Shown in pieces: positions 42,703-54,281 of a stretch of 64,000 nucleotides of DNA; positions within the stretch are counted from its first letter, which is position 1, and each line of letters begins with the position of its first letter. The notes below the pieces were generated by a model that searched no databases, had not been told where the DNA came from, and worked only from the letters and a program-made list of their open reading frames with translations. Origin of the DNA: Deinococcus sp. AJ005 (GTDB lineage Bacteria; Deinococcota; Deinococci; Deinococcales; Deinococcaceae); NCBI RefSeq assembly GCF_009017495.1, contig NZ_CP044990.1, positions 1,755,001-1,819,000 of the forward strand, in the 5' to 3' direction. The position numbers and the translations under genes were made by a program.

Positions 42703-45195
42703 ATGGGCATCAAGAGTGACGTGAACTTGCTGGGCCGCACGCTGGGCCACGTGCTGAAAGAGCAGGAAGGCGAGGCATTTTTTGACCTCGTGGAGCGCAC
42801 ACGGGCGCTGGTCCGCGAAGTCCGGGCCGGGGGCGATGACATCGAACTGAGGCAGATGTTGGCCGATCTGTCCGGCGAGGATGCAGGACGGCTGGCACGG
42901 GCCTTTACGTGGTACTTCCAACTGGTCAATCTGGCCGAGGAATACGAGCGGGTGCGCTCGCTACGCGGCAGCGATGGCGTCCGCTCACAGAGTCTGGAAA
43001 GTGCGCTGGCCGCCCTGAAAGAGCAGGGCCTGAGCGCGGCGGACGTGGAAGCCCTGATCGAGCGCGTCAACCTGGGCCTGACCTTCACCGCCCACCCCAC
43101 TGAGATGCGCCGCCGCACCATCCGGCAGCATCTGGAAGCGGTGGCACGCGATATCCCGCACCTGGACGATACCGAGGCGCAGGAGCGGGTGGCCGCCCAT
43201 GTGGAGGCGATGTGGTCCACGCCCGAGCTGCGGCACCTGAAGCCCACCGTGCTGGACGAGGTCAAGGGCGGTCTGAACTACATCACCGCGATTGCCGGGG
43301 CGTTGCCCGAGTTACAGCGTGATCTGGGCCGGGCCTTCGTGAACGTGTACGGGCAGGAGTCAAATGCCCGAATCCCCCTGAGTTTCTCGTCGTGGATGGG
43401 CGGGGACCGCGACGGCAATCCCTTCGTGACGCCGCAGGCCACCCGTGAGACGCTGGAAGTCCACCGCCAGCGGGCGCGCGAGCTGCTGCTGGGCGAATTG
43501 AAGCGCACCTACGCCAACCTGTCTCAGGAGGACGGCGATCCGGCGCAGACGGCGGGGCAGGAGCCGTACCGCACCGAGTTGCGCCAGCTTCACAACGCCG
43601 TGCGCGACGGCGAACAGGTGGAGTTGCTCCCGCGCCTGGAAGCGCTGGACATCCGCCTGCGGGGGGACGGGCAGCACCGCACCGCCGATCAATTGCTCAC
43701 GCCCTTGCTGACCCTCGTGCGCGTCTTTGGGCAGCATCTCGTCAGTCTGGACGTGCGCGAACACTCCGGGCAGACCGGGGCGGCGGTGGCGGAACTGCTG
43801 AAACAGGCTGGGGTGGAGGCCGATTATCTGGCGCTTTCGGAGGAGGAACGGCAAAAACTCCTCACCACCGAACTGCGCTCGCGCCGCCCGCTGTGGCCTG
43901 CCGGAGAAGTGCTGCCCGAGGAACTGGAAACTGTGATCGGTCCCATCCGCGAGGTGCAGGGCGCGATTGCCCAGAGCGGGCCGCGCGCTTTTGGACGCTA
44001 CATCATCAGCATGGCCGAGAGCGTCAGTGACGTGCTGGAGCCGCTGCTGCTGGCCCGCGAGGTGGGCCTGCGGGTGCTGACCGTGCCGCTGTTCGAGACG
44101 CTGGACGACCTGCAACGCGCCCCGCAGGTCATGACCGATCTGCTGGCCCTGCCCGAATACCGCGCGATTCTGGGCGAGGACGTGCAGGAAATCATGCTGG
44201 GATATTCGGACAGCAACAAGGACGCCGGATTCCTGGCCGCCAACTGGGCGCTGCACGAGGCCCAGCGGCAGATCAGCGACGTGTGCCGCGCGGCAGGGGT
44301 GCGCTGGCGGTTCTTCCACGGGCGCGGCACCAGCATCGGGCGCGGGGGCGGCCCAGCTTCCCGCGCGATTCTGGGGCAGCCTGCCGGAACCATTGACGCC
44401 GGACTGCGGATCACCGAACAGGGCGAGGCACTGGCCGATAAGTACAGCCACCCCGTGCTGGCGCGGCGCAATCTGGAACAGGCGCTGTACGGTCTGCTGC
44501 TGTCTGCCGCACGTCCAGCGGATTCGCTGAAACCCGAATGGACGGCAGCGATGGACACGGCGGCTGCGGCCAGTGCCACGGCTTATCGCGCACTGGTGCA
44601 TGACGACGGCTTCCTACCCTTTTTTGAAGCCGCCACGCCCATCCACGAAATCGCCCGTCTGAACATCGCCTCGCGCCCCGTTCGCCGCCCCGGTGCGCCC
44701 ACGCTGACCAACCTGCGCGCCATTCCCTGGGTGATGAGCTGGACGCAGATTCGCAGCAACCTGCCCGGCTGGTACGGCCTGCGCGAGGGCTTGCAGAGCA
44801 TCGGCCCGGACGCGGCGCGGGGGATGTACGCGGCGTGGCCGTTCTTCCGTACCGTGATCGACAACGCGCAGATGAGCCTGGCGAAGAGTGACCCGCTGAT
44901 CTTCGAGGAATACCTGCGCCTGCTGGGGCCGCACCCGCTGGCCGACTCTCTCCAGGCCGCTTACCGCGAGACGGTGGAACTGGTGCAGGCCGTGGTGGGC
45001 GCGGAGTTGCTGGACAATGAACCCCGCCTGCGCGAGAGCATCAGCCTGCGCAACCCGTACATCGATCCGATCCACCGCATTCAGGTGGAACTGCTGCGCC
45101 GCGCCCGCGCCGAAGAAGGCGGCCTGGACACCTTCGAGCGCCCGCTGATGCTGAGCTTGCAGGGCATCGCGGCGGGGGTGCGGAATACGGGGTGA
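42703..45195 (+). CDS. ppc: Phosphoenolpyruvate carboxylase
   Basis: The protein has 830 residues. It fixes bicarbonate on PEP to replenish oxaloacetate. Catalytic motifs are TAHPTEMRRR (His131), the GYSDSNKDAGFLAANW segment and FHGRGTSIGRGGGP loop. The C-terminal end NTG matches the family's invariant last residues, important for inhibition by aspartate. It is about 50 residues shorter than the E. coli enzyme. The ATG follows a GGAGG site. Confidence 0.95.
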   Translation: MGIKSDVNLLGRTLGHVLKEQEGEAFFDLVERTRALVREVRAGGDDIELRQMLADLSGEDAGRLARAFTWYFQLVNLAEEYERVRSLRGSDGVRSQSLESALAALKEQGLSAADVEALIERVNLGLTFTAHPTEMRRRTIRQHLEAVARDIPHLDDTEAQERVAAHVEAMWSTPELRHLKPTVLDEVKGGLNYITAIAGALPELQRDLGRAFVNVYGQESNARIPLSFSSWMGGDRDGNPFVTPQATRETLEVHRQRARELLLGELKRTYANLSQEDGDPAQTAGQEPYRTELRQLHNAVRDGEQVELLPRLEALDIRLRGDGQHRTADQLLTPLLTLVRVFGQHLVSLDVREHSGQTGAAVAELLKQAGVEADYLALSEEERQKLLTTELRSRRPLWPAGEVLPEELETVIGPIREVQGAIAQSGPRAFGRYIISMAESVSDVLEPLLLAREVGLRVLTVPLFETLDDLQRAPQVMTDLLALPEYRAILGEDVQEIMLGYSDSNKDAGFLAANWALHEAQRQISDVCRAAGVRWRFFHGRGTSIGRGGGPASRAILGQPAGTIDAGLRITEQGEALADKYSHPVLARRNLEQALYGLLLSAARPADSLKPEWTAAMDTAAAASATAYRALVHDDGFLPFFEAATPIHEIARLNIASRPVRRPGAPTLTNLRAIPWVMSWTQIRSNLPGWYGLREGLQSIGPDAARGMYAAWPFFRTVIDNAQMSLAKSDPLIFEEYLRLLGPHPLADSLQAAYRETVELVQAVVGAELLDNEPRLRESISLRNPYIDPIHRIQVELLRRARAEEGGLDTFERPLMLSLQGIAAGVRNTG

Positions 45196-45218
45196 GGGCG
45201 TGCGCCACGTCTAAAAGT

Positions 45219-45271
45219 CAAACGATCCAGCCGCAAAAACGTATGCCTATTTTCTGCGGCTGGACCGTTTG
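45219..45271. terminator. Long hairpin between ppc and the nitrilase gene
   Basis: Seventeen-base arms CAAACGATCCAGCCGCA and TGCGGCTGGACCGTTTG with one A-C mismatch and a 19-nt loop rich in A on one side and T on the other. It lies between convergent 3' ends (45195 and 45277). Confidence 0.75.
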
Positions 45272-45276
45272 AGCTG

Positions 45277-46251
45277 TCACCGCTCCCCATCCTCAAACCG
45301 CGCCATGCGCTGCCGCTCACGGTTGACGCGCAGTTGCACGATGTCGGGGCGGGCGTAATGGCCTGCCACGTCAAAGTTCTGGCGTTCCTCGCGCACATGG
45401 GCGTGATTCAATTCCACAGTGAACAATCCCTCTGTCTCGGCCAACGGCGGGAGGAGCCACGTCCCGTCGGGCGCAGCGGCGGCAGTTCCACCATTGGCGA
45501 AGAAGGGTCTGCCCGAATCCAGCATTTCCTGGCGCAGTAGGAAATCCTCTGGAATATCCGAGGGACGCAGCAGGCCGGACACGGAGAGCACGAATGAGCG
45601 GCTCTCCAGGGCGATAAAACGCGTGATGTCGGGGGTGTTGTGCATTCCGCCGGGCCACACCGCCACATGCACATTCTCACCCTGGGCATACAGCGCTGAG
45701 CGTAGCAGCGGCACCCAGTTTTCATAGCAGTTCAAGCCGCCCACCCGAAAGGGTCCAAGGTCATGGACGCGCAGGCCGTGGCCGTCGCCCGCACCCCAGA
45801 CCAGGCGTTCCTCGTAGGTGGGCTGAGTCTTGCGGTGAACACTGGCAATCTGGCCGCGCTGATCTATGTAAACCAGCGTGCAATACAGGCTGTGGCCCCC
45901 ACGGTCCGGCGCGCGTTCCATGATCCCCAGGTAAATTGCCAGCGCGTGTTCGGCAGCGAGGGCGCACAGAGCGTTCAAGTCGCCGCGTTCAATGACCACG
46001 CCCTGATCCAGATAGTGGGCGTACATCTTCTTCTGCGCCGGACTGTTAAAGCGTGCGCCGTCCGTCAGTTCTACCCAGAATGGATAGCCCGGCACCAGCG
46101 CCTCACCGAAGACCACCAGCACGCAACCTTGCGCGGCGGCGTTCCGCACGTAGCCCGCGACTTTTTCCAGGGTGCGGACGCGGTCCAGCCACACCGGGGC
46201 CATCTGGACCAGACCGACTTTCAGGGTGTCCGTGTTCGCAGGATCAGTCAT
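45277..46251 (-). CDS. Nitrilase-family carbon-nitrogen hydrolase
   Basis: The protein has 324 residues. The catalytic triad is visible: Glu50 in VFGEALVPGYPFW, Lys141 in HRKTQPTYEERLVWG, and Cys175 in NCYENWVPLLR. The C-Y-E-N form and the GYPFW segment are close to true aliphatic or aromatic nitrilases (C-W-E-N) rather than to amidases. It would turn a nitrile into the acid and ammonia. TAACCT at 46258-46263 is 6 nt before the ATG (leaderless). Confidence 0.9.
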   Translation of the reverse strand: MTDPANTDTLKVGLVQMAPVWLDRVRTLEKVAGYVRNAAAQGCVLVVFGEALVPGYPFWVELTDGARFNSPAQKKMYAHYLDQGVVIERGDLNALCALAAEHALAIYLGIMERAPDRGGHSLYCTLVYIDQRGQIASVHRKTQPTYEERLVWGAGDGHGLRVHDLGPFRVGGLNCYENWVPLLRSALYAQGENVHVAVWPGGMHNTPDITRFIALESRSFVLSVSGLLRPSDIPEDFLLRQEMLDSGRPFFANGGTAAAAPDGTWLLPPLAETEGLFTVELNHAHVREERQNFDVAGHYARPDIVQLRVNRERQRMARFEDGER

Positions 46252-46263
46252 GGGGTGAGGTTA

Positions 46264-46623
46264 ACGCCTCGCGCCTGGATCTGCGCTGCCCACACGTCCT
46301 GCGGCGTCTTGCGGCGGCGAATCAGGGTGCAATCCGTGCCATTCCGCGTTCCTGGTTCATCCAGGGCTTCAGCAGGTCTGGAACGGGTCAGGTCAGTGCT
46401 GCTCCTGGCCGCGCCATACGCCCGCGCCTCTGCGATAGACAGCAGATCACCGCTCTCGCAGGCAAGGCCAGCGATGTCCTATGTCTGAACATCCGAACCG
46501 ACCCACATGGCCACCTTTTCGATGGGCGCGGGCTGCTGGAAAGCGCGGTGACTCTCCCTCCCACACCCGGATTTGTGCCTCAACTCCCGTCGCAGCGCCC
46601 CCCGGCGTGACATGCTGCGGCCA
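46264..46623. other. Intergenic stretch without a recognised gene
   Basis: 360 nt between the divergent nitrilase and PSP1 genes. No convincing short coding frame, RNA gene or repeat shared with the rest of the window was found. It probably contains the PSP1 promoter. Confidence 0.35.
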
Positions 46624-47466
46624 ATGGTTGTCCTTCCTGTCCGCTTCGAGCGCAGTCCGCGCCTCCATCCCATGCTCAGTGAGGACACCTTTGCCGTGGG
46701 CACGCAGGTGGTCGTGCAGGGCAAGCGTGGGCCGGAGATTGCCACTGTGCGCGGTGAGCCAGGGCAGGCCAGGAGCAACGAGCGCTACGGCGCGGTACTG
46801 CGCGCGGCCACCCCCGAAGACCTGACCCGCTGGGACGAGCTGCACCGCACCGGCAACGACCTGAAATGGCTGCTGCGGGCGCGGGCGCGTGAGCGGGGGC
46901 TGGCGGTCAAGCTGGTGGCGGTGGAATTCACGCTGGACGAGAGTCTGGTCACGGTCAGCTACAGCGCCGACGAACGTATCGAACTGACGGGGCTGATCGG
47001 CGAGGTGCGCGCGCAGACCAGTGCCCGCGTCAACTTTGCCGCCATCGGCCCGCGCGAGCAGGCGCAGATGATCGGCGCACTGGGCGCGTGCGGGCGCGAG
47101 AACTGCTCGTCCACCCACCTTCAGGACTTTGCCCCAGTCAGCATCCGCATGGCGCGCGATCAGCAGTTGCCGCTGAATCCGGAAAAACTGTCGGGGCCGT
47201 GCGGGCGCTTGCTGTGCTGCCTGCAATTCGAACACAGCCAGTACCAGGATCTGCTGCGCGATCTGCCGCGTAAGAACGCCAAGGTCTGCCACACCGGCAG
47301 CGGCGCGTGCGGCAAGGTGACCAAACTGCATCCGTTGACCGGAACCGTGGACGTGTACAGCGATCAGGGCATGCTGCTGGGCGTGCCTGCGGGCGAACTG
47401 CGCCGCGCCTCCGAGAACGAGGGCAAGGGTGGGGCGGGCAAACGCGGGGCCGACGCCTCGGAGTGA
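46624..47466 (+). CDS. PSP1-domain protein (RicT/YaaT-like)
   Basis: The protein has 280 residues. The PSP1 core carries the RicT-type cysteine set: [10 protein letters not shown], then [19 protein letters not shown] and later [12 protein letters not shown]. RicT with RicA and RicF in Bacillus binds Fe-S clusters and directs mRNA processing by RNase Y; the partner genes are not in this window. The last 25 residues are Gly/Lys-rich and disordered. An in-frame ATG at 46612 gives four extra residues; 46624 fits the family start. Confidence 0.85.
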   Translation: MVVLPVRFERSPRLHPMLSEDTFAVGTQVVVQGKRGPEIATVRGEPGQARSNERYGAVLRAATPEDLTRWDELHRTGNDLKWLLRARARERGLAVKLVAVEFTLDESLVTVSYSADERIELTGLIGEVRAQTSARVNFAAIGPREQAQMIGALGACGRENCSSTHLQDFAPVSIRMARDQQLPLNPEKLSGPCGRLLCCLQFEHSQYQDLLRDLPRKNAKVCHTGSGACGKVTKLHPLTGTVDVYSDQGMLLGVPAGELRRASENEGKGGAGKRGADASE

Positions 47467-47549
47467 CAGACACGGGGCTTGGCCAGACGGTCAGTTTCTG
47501 AGCCATCTGACCCGCGTTGCAGCACCTGCCACACGCTACACTCCCCGCC

Positions 47550-49262
<1,713 letters not shown>

Positions 49263-49345
49263 ACACACTTTCACGGCATTCCGCCCGTTCTGGCCCACTT
49301 CGGCGCAGCTCCCCACCGCCCGTCTCGGGGCACAATAGGGGCCAG

Positions 49346-51496
49346 ATGCAGCCCGTCACCCTCCTCCTTCTCGCACTCGGTCTCAGCGTGGCCGCCTCCG
49401 GTACGGCGGCTGGGGCGACTCCGAGTCCGCCACCGCCCACATTGCCCGCTACCTGCGCCCTGCCCACCGGCCCGCTGCCCACGCGCACGCGGGCGGTGTT
49501 CGTGCTGGACACCAGCGGCAGCATGCGCGGTATAGGGGACGGGCGGGCAGACATCTTCGGGCGGGTGCGGGCCGAACTGAACCGCTACGTGCGCGAATCG
49601 CGGCCTGACCGGGTAGAGCTGCTGACCTTCGATGCCGGGCTACGGACGCGCCGGGGCTTTGACCGCCCCGCCGGAACGCCAGGATGGAACACCGCGCTGA
49701 GACGGTTGAAGGCGGACGGCAGCAACACCTACCTGTACCGCAGCCTGCGCGCCGCCCTGGAGCCGCTGACGGGGGGCGAGCAGTATGTGACCACCGTGTT
49801 CGTGCTGACCGATGGTATCGACAACGACAGCCTGCGGCCCTTCACGGCGGCGCAGGCGCTGGCGGCCTTCGCGGAGCGCGGCCCCCTTGACCGCCTCCAC
49901 TATCTGGCGCTGGGCACCCGCATTCCCGCCGACGCCCGCCGCGCCCTGCTGGCCAGCGATTACGCCGATGGCCGGGCCATGCCGCTGGGACAGGTGCCCC
50001 GGCTGGGCGGCCCCGGCCTGGGCATTGGGCTGCGGCGCGTGAACAGTCTGGCCTCGGTGCGGCTGCCCCTTGCAGACAGCACACGGGTCCGGCTCTCAGC
50101 CCCCGGCAATCTGGGCCTCACGCTGAAGCCGGACGTGGTCAGGGGCGGAAAGGTAAGGCTGTCGGCGCGGGGAAACGTTCCCTACGGGGCGGCGGCGCTG
50201 CTGTGCGCGGACGCCCAGGCACTTCCGGGCAGTGTGGCCGCCAAGCCCCAGCAGGTGCTGTTGCGCCTGAACACCACGTCGCCCCTGACGCTGCTGAACC
50301 CCGGCGCAGACCGGGAACTTGCTCAGGGTGAGGAGACGGTCCTGCGCTACCGGGCCACCTCCGGCGTGCGGCTGAATGACCTGACGGTGGGCGACCTGCC
50401 CCCTGGCCTGAGTGCCGTGGTCTCTCGCGCCCCCGACTCGCGGGAATTTGCGGTTCGCCTCGTCAACTCGGCCCTGACGCCGGGTCAGACCGTCACGCCG
50501 CTGCTGATCCTGCCCGGAGGCGCGGAGGTGACCCTGCCCGCCGTGCTGGGCCGAGTGGGAGGCCGCGCGCCGTATGCTGCCGCGCCCATCTCCAGACCCT
50601 CAGGCGCGCAGGCGGGCAATCCTTCTCCGCAGGCCACGCGAGACCAGCAGGACCAGGATCAGGAGGAACGCGTGGGAAGCTGGGCCGCCCTGATCGGCGG
50701 GCTGGAGTGGATACGGGCGCTGGTGCTGCTGGCCCTGGCAGCAGGCGCCGCATTCTGGCTGCTGGCGCGCCGCAGACGTGGTGGAGGCGTCTGGCGGCCC
50801 CTGGGTGGGTCTGCGGCGGTGGCCAGTGCCCGCCTGCGCCCGGTGCTGAGACCACAGGCTACCCCCCAGAACGAGCCGCCTGCAGTGGAGGGCATCGAGT
50901 ACAGCGGGGGCCGTGTCCTGTCGCTGGTGGCGGCAGGGGGCGAGGTCACGCCCGTGCCCATTCCGCTGGGCGGCCCCTTCGATCTGGGACAACTGGCCCG
51001 CGTACCACACCTGAGTGGCCTGCGTGCAGAGCAGCACCGGGACGGCCTGAAAATTCTACGGGTGCCCACCGATCTGGACGTCAGTCAGGGAGCGCGGCTG
51101 ATCGAGGCCGGGGACGTGGTGAGGCCCGGTACGCTGCTGGGTGTCGCGGTAGGCCGCACAGGCCGCGCGCCGCAGCACCCGCTGGGCACCCTGGCCGGGC
51201 TGGGCCAGCCCCTGACCCTGCACCGCGAGGCCATCCGCCAGGGCACAGTTAACGTGCGCGCCGCCGGACCTTACGGCCAGCACACCGTCAAGCTGCCGCC
51301 GGGGCCGAGCGACCTGGGCGCCGCCTTCGGTGCGCCCGCCCTGGAAGGATTGATGGTCACCCTCAGCGGCCCCAACGTCCTGCTGGTGGAAGTGCCAGAC
51401 GGCCTGCGCCTGCGCCGCAGCGGCGAAACGGCCCCGCTGCAACCCGGCAGCTATCTGCCTGACCTGACCCTGGTGGACCTGCCAGACGGCCAGTAG
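49346..51496 (+). CDS. Membrane-anchored VWA-domain protein
   Basis: The protein has 716 residues. A signal peptide (about 1-24) is followed by a Pro-rich stretch and a VWA domain with an intact metal-ion-dependent adhesion site: DTSGSM near residue 55, a Thr/Ser loop (SNTYLY) and LTDGIDND. A beta-rich region (about 230-410) follows, then a single transmembrane helix (about 454-473) ending in RRRRGGG. The cytoplasmic part (about 480-716) is beta-rich with repeats of a GGPFDLGQL type. No MoxR ATPase adjoins, so this is not a standard MoxR-VWA locus. The function is unknown. Confidence 0.75.
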   Translation: MQPVTLLLLALGLSVAASGTAAGATPSPPPPTLPATCALPTGPLPTRTRAVFVLDTSGSMRGIGDGRADIFGRVRAELNRYVRESRPDRVELLTFDAGLRTRRGFDRPAGTPGWNTALRRLKADGSNTYLYRSLRAALEPLTGGEQYVTTVFVLTDGIDNDSLRPFTAAQALAAFAERGPLDRLHYLALGTRIPADARRALLASDYADGRAMPLGQVPRLGGPGLGIGLRRVNSLASVRLPLADSTRVRLSAPGNLGLTLKPDVVRGGKVRLSARGNVPYGAAALLCADAQALPGSVAAKPQQVLLRLNTTSPLTLLNPGADRELAQGEETVLRYRATSGVRLNDLTVGDLPPGLSAVVSRAPDSREFAVRLVNSALTPGQTVTPLLILPGGAEVTLPAVLGRVGGRAPYAAAPISRPSGAQAGNPSPQATRDQQDQDQEERVGSWAALIGGLEWIRALVLLALAAGAAFWLLARRRRGGGVWRPLGGSAAVASARLRPVLRPQATPQNEPPAVEGIEYSGGRVLSLVAAGGEVTPVPIPLGGPFDLGQLARVPHLSGLRAEQHRDGLKILRVPTDLDVSQGARLIEAGDVVRPGTLLGVAVGRTGRAPQHPLGTLAGLGQPLTLHREAIRQGTVNVRAAGPYGQHTVKLPPGPSDLGAAFGAPALEGLMVTLSGPNVLLVEVPDGLRLRRSGETAPLQPGSYLPDLTLVDLPDGQ

Positions 51497-51542
51497 AGTT
51501 GGAGCAGTGATGCTCCGCCCAGCGTGGGTCTGCACGGCCCTC

Positions 51543-51679
51543 ATACGCATTCCGTTTGTAACGCGGTAGAGATCAGGAAAGCGTAGGTCTCCACACTCCA
51601 CGCCCGGAACCCGTTTTTCTCCTTCTCGCATCCGCTCGGATCTTCACCGTTTTGCAAACGATTCAATCGGAGTCCGCAT
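51543..51679. repeat. 137-bp MITE-like element, copy B (inverted)
   Basis: The reverse complement of this segment matches 6886-7021, including the GATTGAATCGTTTGCAAAACG arm and the GGTTCCGGGCGTGGAGT core. The ends ATACGCATTCCG and CGGAGTCCGCAT are slightly degraded inverted repeats. The middle differs between the copies. Confidence 0.7.
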
Positions 51680-51746
51680 GATCTGCACAGGGCTGGTCTC
51701 TCCCTTGCAGTCCTCTCCCCCGCCGCCGCGCTACGCTACGGCCCAT

Positions 51747-52229
51747 ATGGATCTGCTCCGCGCCATTCACGGCTATCAGTTCGGCTCTTCACTAGCCTTT
51801 CTCTTTCCCACCCCATATGTTCTGGCCACGCTGATTCTGCTGGTCTGGAGCATCGCCCCGGCAGTTAAAGGCGTGGTCAGCGGCTCGTTTACGGTCTGGC
51901 TGCGAATCGTCTGGGTGCTGACTTTGATCCCTGCGGCGACAGGGGTGATTCTGGCCCTAGGGGGCTTGAAGGTGCCAAGCGCAACGGACATTGGTAATGG
52001 GGGAAGCAAATACGGCTTCGTGGTGGACCCTAGCCGCAATATTGAACACTGGATGTATTCGGCTTTTGCCCTGCTCAGCCTATACGTTATCGAAATGCTG
52101 GTGGCTGGGCGCATGATTGACCATAGAAATGGCCTAAAATATTTGCCCGTTGCCACCCTATTTCTGTACGGCGTGGCCTACATGATCTGGAGGGTGGCGG
52201 TCTTACCGGGCAGCACGCCGGGCACCTGA
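51747..52229 (+). CDS. Four-helix membrane protein of unknown function
   Basis: The protein has 160 residues with four hydrophobic helices (about 18-40, 47-72, 100-121 and 130-150). VDPSRNIEHWMYSAFALL is the most distinctive segment. No family was recognised. The ATG at 51747 follows TACGCT (9 nt before) rather than a ribosome binding site. The frame is open further upstream into the repeat element, which I discount. GC content is somewhat below that of the neighbours. Confidence 0.6.
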   Translation: MDLLRAIHGYQFGSSLAFLFPTPYVLATLILLVWSIAPAVKGVVSGSFTVWLRIVWVLTLIPAATGVILALGGLKVPSATDIGNGGSKYGFVVDPSRNIEHWMYSAFALLSLYVIEMLVAGRMIDHRNGLKYLPVATLFLYGVAYMIWRVAVLPGSTPGT

Positions 52230-52467
52230 AAGCGGGGACTTAAGACATTGGGGGGCTGTGTAGACGGCAAATCGGAAGCTGAATCACCGCCAGCCAATCC
52301 CTCCCTGAAACCGCACGGGGCCATCTGCAGGGCCTTCCTGGCGATTTACAGGTGGCCCGTTCACACCTCAGCAGCGGGCCGAAGCTGCTTCCCGCCTCGT
52401 AACACCTTCCCATCTGATCAGCTCTGCTCATCCGCCCGCAGTGCGGGTGTGTTCATCTGGAAGGTCT

Positions 52468-53802
52468 ATGCGCTCTCGTTATCTTTTCTTAATCTTTTTA
52501 CTGCTGATCGGCCCGGCGCATGCGGCTTCCAGCAAAGTTACCGTCCGTTCCGGCGACACCCTGTACAAGATCGCCACGCGCGCAGGCCTCAGCGTGGCGC
52601 AGCTCAGGGCAGTCAACGGCCTGAAAAGCGACACCATCCGCGTGGGACAGGTGCTGAAGCTGAGCAAGGTGGCGGCGGTGGCGCCCATTCCCGCTACTCC
52701 TGCGCGTGCGCCTGCCGCTAATGCTACTGCCGTGACCTACACGGTCCAGCGCGGCGACTTTCTGAGCAAGATCGCGGGCAGATACGGCGTCAGTGTCGGC
52801 GCGCTTCAGGCTGCCAACAAGCTGAGCGGCACGCTGATCACGCCGGGCCAGCGCCTCAAGATTCCGGCGCGCGGCTCGGCCCCGGCCCCCCGGCCCACCA
52901 CCGAGGTCCGCACGCTCTTCACCTATATCTACATGAAACGCACGGAAACGCCTGCGGTGATTGCCCAGCGCTACCGCATCAGCGTGGACAAACTGCGCCG
53001 TATCAACAATCTGGGCAGCGCCCGCTACATCGTGCCGGGAATCAAGCTGCTGGTGCCGTCACACGTCCCAGTGCCGATTCCGCCGAAACCACAGGGCCGC
53101 GCCGCCACCTACAAGCAGCTCAGGCCACTGAATATCCCGGTGCAGGTGGTCAACGTGGACCTGCGCTGGCGCGACGTGCTGGTGGCCCCGGTGCTGCCCG
53201 GCGGCGGCCTGAACTTCGGCTCGGGCGCGCGGGTGGGGCAACTGGCCCGCAGCAGCGGCGCGCAGGCGATCATCAACGGCTCGTACTTTCACCCGCATAG
53301 CTTCGCCCCCGCCGGGGACATCGTGATGCAGGGGCGCATGCTGACCTGGGGCCGCATTCCGCAGGCACTGGCGATTACGCCCGACAACCGTGCAGCCATC
53401 CGGGCCAGCACCACCGGACTGCTGCAAATTCCGCTGAGCAGCGCGTGGCAGGGCATGGAAACCGTGATCGCCACCGGGCCACGCCTCCTGGCCGGGGGCC
53501 AGGTGCAATACCGGTACAGCAACGCCTTCCGCGATCCCGCCCTGTTTGGCCGCGCAGCAAGGAGCGCCATCGGCCTGATCAGCAACCGCGATCTGGTGAT
53601 GGTCAGCACCCGGTCCCGCCTGACCATCACCGAGATGGCCAAGGTGATGTCCCGCCTGGGCATTCAGGATGCCCTGCTGCTGGACGGCGGCAGCTCTACC
53701 GGCCTGGCCTGGAACGGCAAACCCGTACTGGACAGCGTTCGCAAGGTCAGCTACGGCATCGGCGTGTTCACCGGGTATACCGGACGGCGGTACATCCGCT
53801 GA
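52468..53802 (+). CDS. Triple-LysM phosphodiester glycosidase-domain protein
   Basis: The protein has 444 residues. A signal peptide (1-20) is followed by three LysM domains that bind peptidoglycan: VTVRSGDTLYKIATRAG, YTVQRGDFLSKIAGRYG and a more diverged FTYIYMKRTETPAVIAQRYR. The C-terminal NAGPA domain (about 215-440) shows AIINGSYFHP, MVSTRSRLTITEMA and the diagnostic LLLDGGSSTGLAW. The domain removes terminal GlcNAc from phosphodiesters in eukaryotes; in bacteria it is linked to wall or exopolysaccharide metabolism. Confidence 0.88.
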   Translation: MRSRYLFLIFLLLIGPAHAASSKVTVRSGDTLYKIATRAGLSVAQLRAVNGLKSDTIRVGQVLKLSKVAAVAPIPATPARAPAANATAVTYTVQRGDFLSKIAGRYGVSVGALQAANKLSGTLITPGQRLKIPARGSAPAPRPTTEVRTLFTYIYMKRTETPAVIAQRYRISVDKLRRINNLGSARYIVPGIKLLVPSHVPVPIPPKPQGRAATYKQLRPLNIPVQVVNVDLRWRDVLVAPVLPGGGLNFGSGARVGQLARSSGAQAIINGSYFHPHSFAPAGDIVMQGRMLTWGRIPQALAITPDNRAAIRASTTGLLQIPLSSAWQGMETVIATGPRLLAGGQVQYRYSNAFRDPALFGRAARSAIGLISNRDLVMVSTRSRLTITEMAKVMSRLGIQDALLLDGGSSTGLAWNGKPVLDSVRKVSYGIGVFTGYTGRRYIR

Positions 53803-53943
53803 GTGAAGACTCCAAACTCAACGCATGGAAATTCCTTTCCAGACCTATTCTGCGGGAGGCAAAGGCCAGCCAGACTGGAGAACACGCGCGTCTCCAAAGG
53901 TTTCTTCAGCCACTCCTTGCCGCCATCCGGCCTGCTTCTGCCC

Positions 53944-53949
53944 TACCAT
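53944..53949 (+). promoter_or_regulatory. -10 element of the rbfA transcript
   Basis: TACCAT lies 6 nt before the ATG of the mini-cistron at 53956. Confidence 0.5.
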
Positions 53950-53955
53950 AGTGGG

Positions 53956-53997
53956 ATGACCCTTGTGAATTTCCCCCTCTCCCGGTTGCGGGCATGA
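53956..53997 (+). CDS. Leaderless 13-codon cistron coupled to rbfA
   Basis: The ATG at 53956, 6 nt after TACCAT, reads [13 protein letters not shown] and stops at TGA 53995-53997. The stop overlaps the rbfA ATG (ATGA). rbfA itself lacks both a ribosome binding site and a TANNNT at leaderless distance. The arrangement implies that ribosomes start on the leaderless mini-cistron and restart on rbfA. Confidence 0.5.
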   Translation: MTLVNFPLSRLRA

Positions 53998-54281
53998 AGC
54001 CCGAACAGGTGCAGTCCCAGATCACGCGCGTGCTGAGCGAGGCAATTTCCGGCCTGCGTGACCCGCGCGTGCCACTGATCGTGACCGTTGAGCGCGTGAC
54101 CCTGACCCCCGATTTCAGTCTGGCGCGCGTGTATGTCAGTTCGCTGGGGGCCGACATGCCCGAATTGATTGAGGCCCTGACCCACGCGCGCGGACACTTG
54201 CAACGTCAGGTGGCTGATCAGGTCCGCATGCGCCGCACGCCCACGCTGGAATTCCGCTCTGCGGCGGACAATCTGCTGTGA
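53994..54281 (+). CDS. rbfA: Ribosome-binding factor A
   Basis: The protein has 95 residues. A KH-like 30S maturation factor recognised by [20 protein letters not shown] and the C-terminal [16 protein letters not shown]. It helps process the 16S 5' end and is needed in the cold in other bacteria. The short C-terminus is normal outside enterobacteria. Its start is coupled to the mini-cistron, and its stop overlaps the next gene's GTG (GTGA). Confidence 0.9.
   Translation: MKPEQVQSQITRVLSEAISGLRDPRVPLIVTVERVTLTPDFSLARVYVSSLGADMPELIEALTHARGHLQRQVADQVRMRRTPTLEFRSAADNLL

Noticed and set aside
49346..51496. MoxR-VWA chaperone-like system
   Set aside because: The VWA protein has no MoxR ATPase or DUF58 gene beside it, so only the single protein can be supported.
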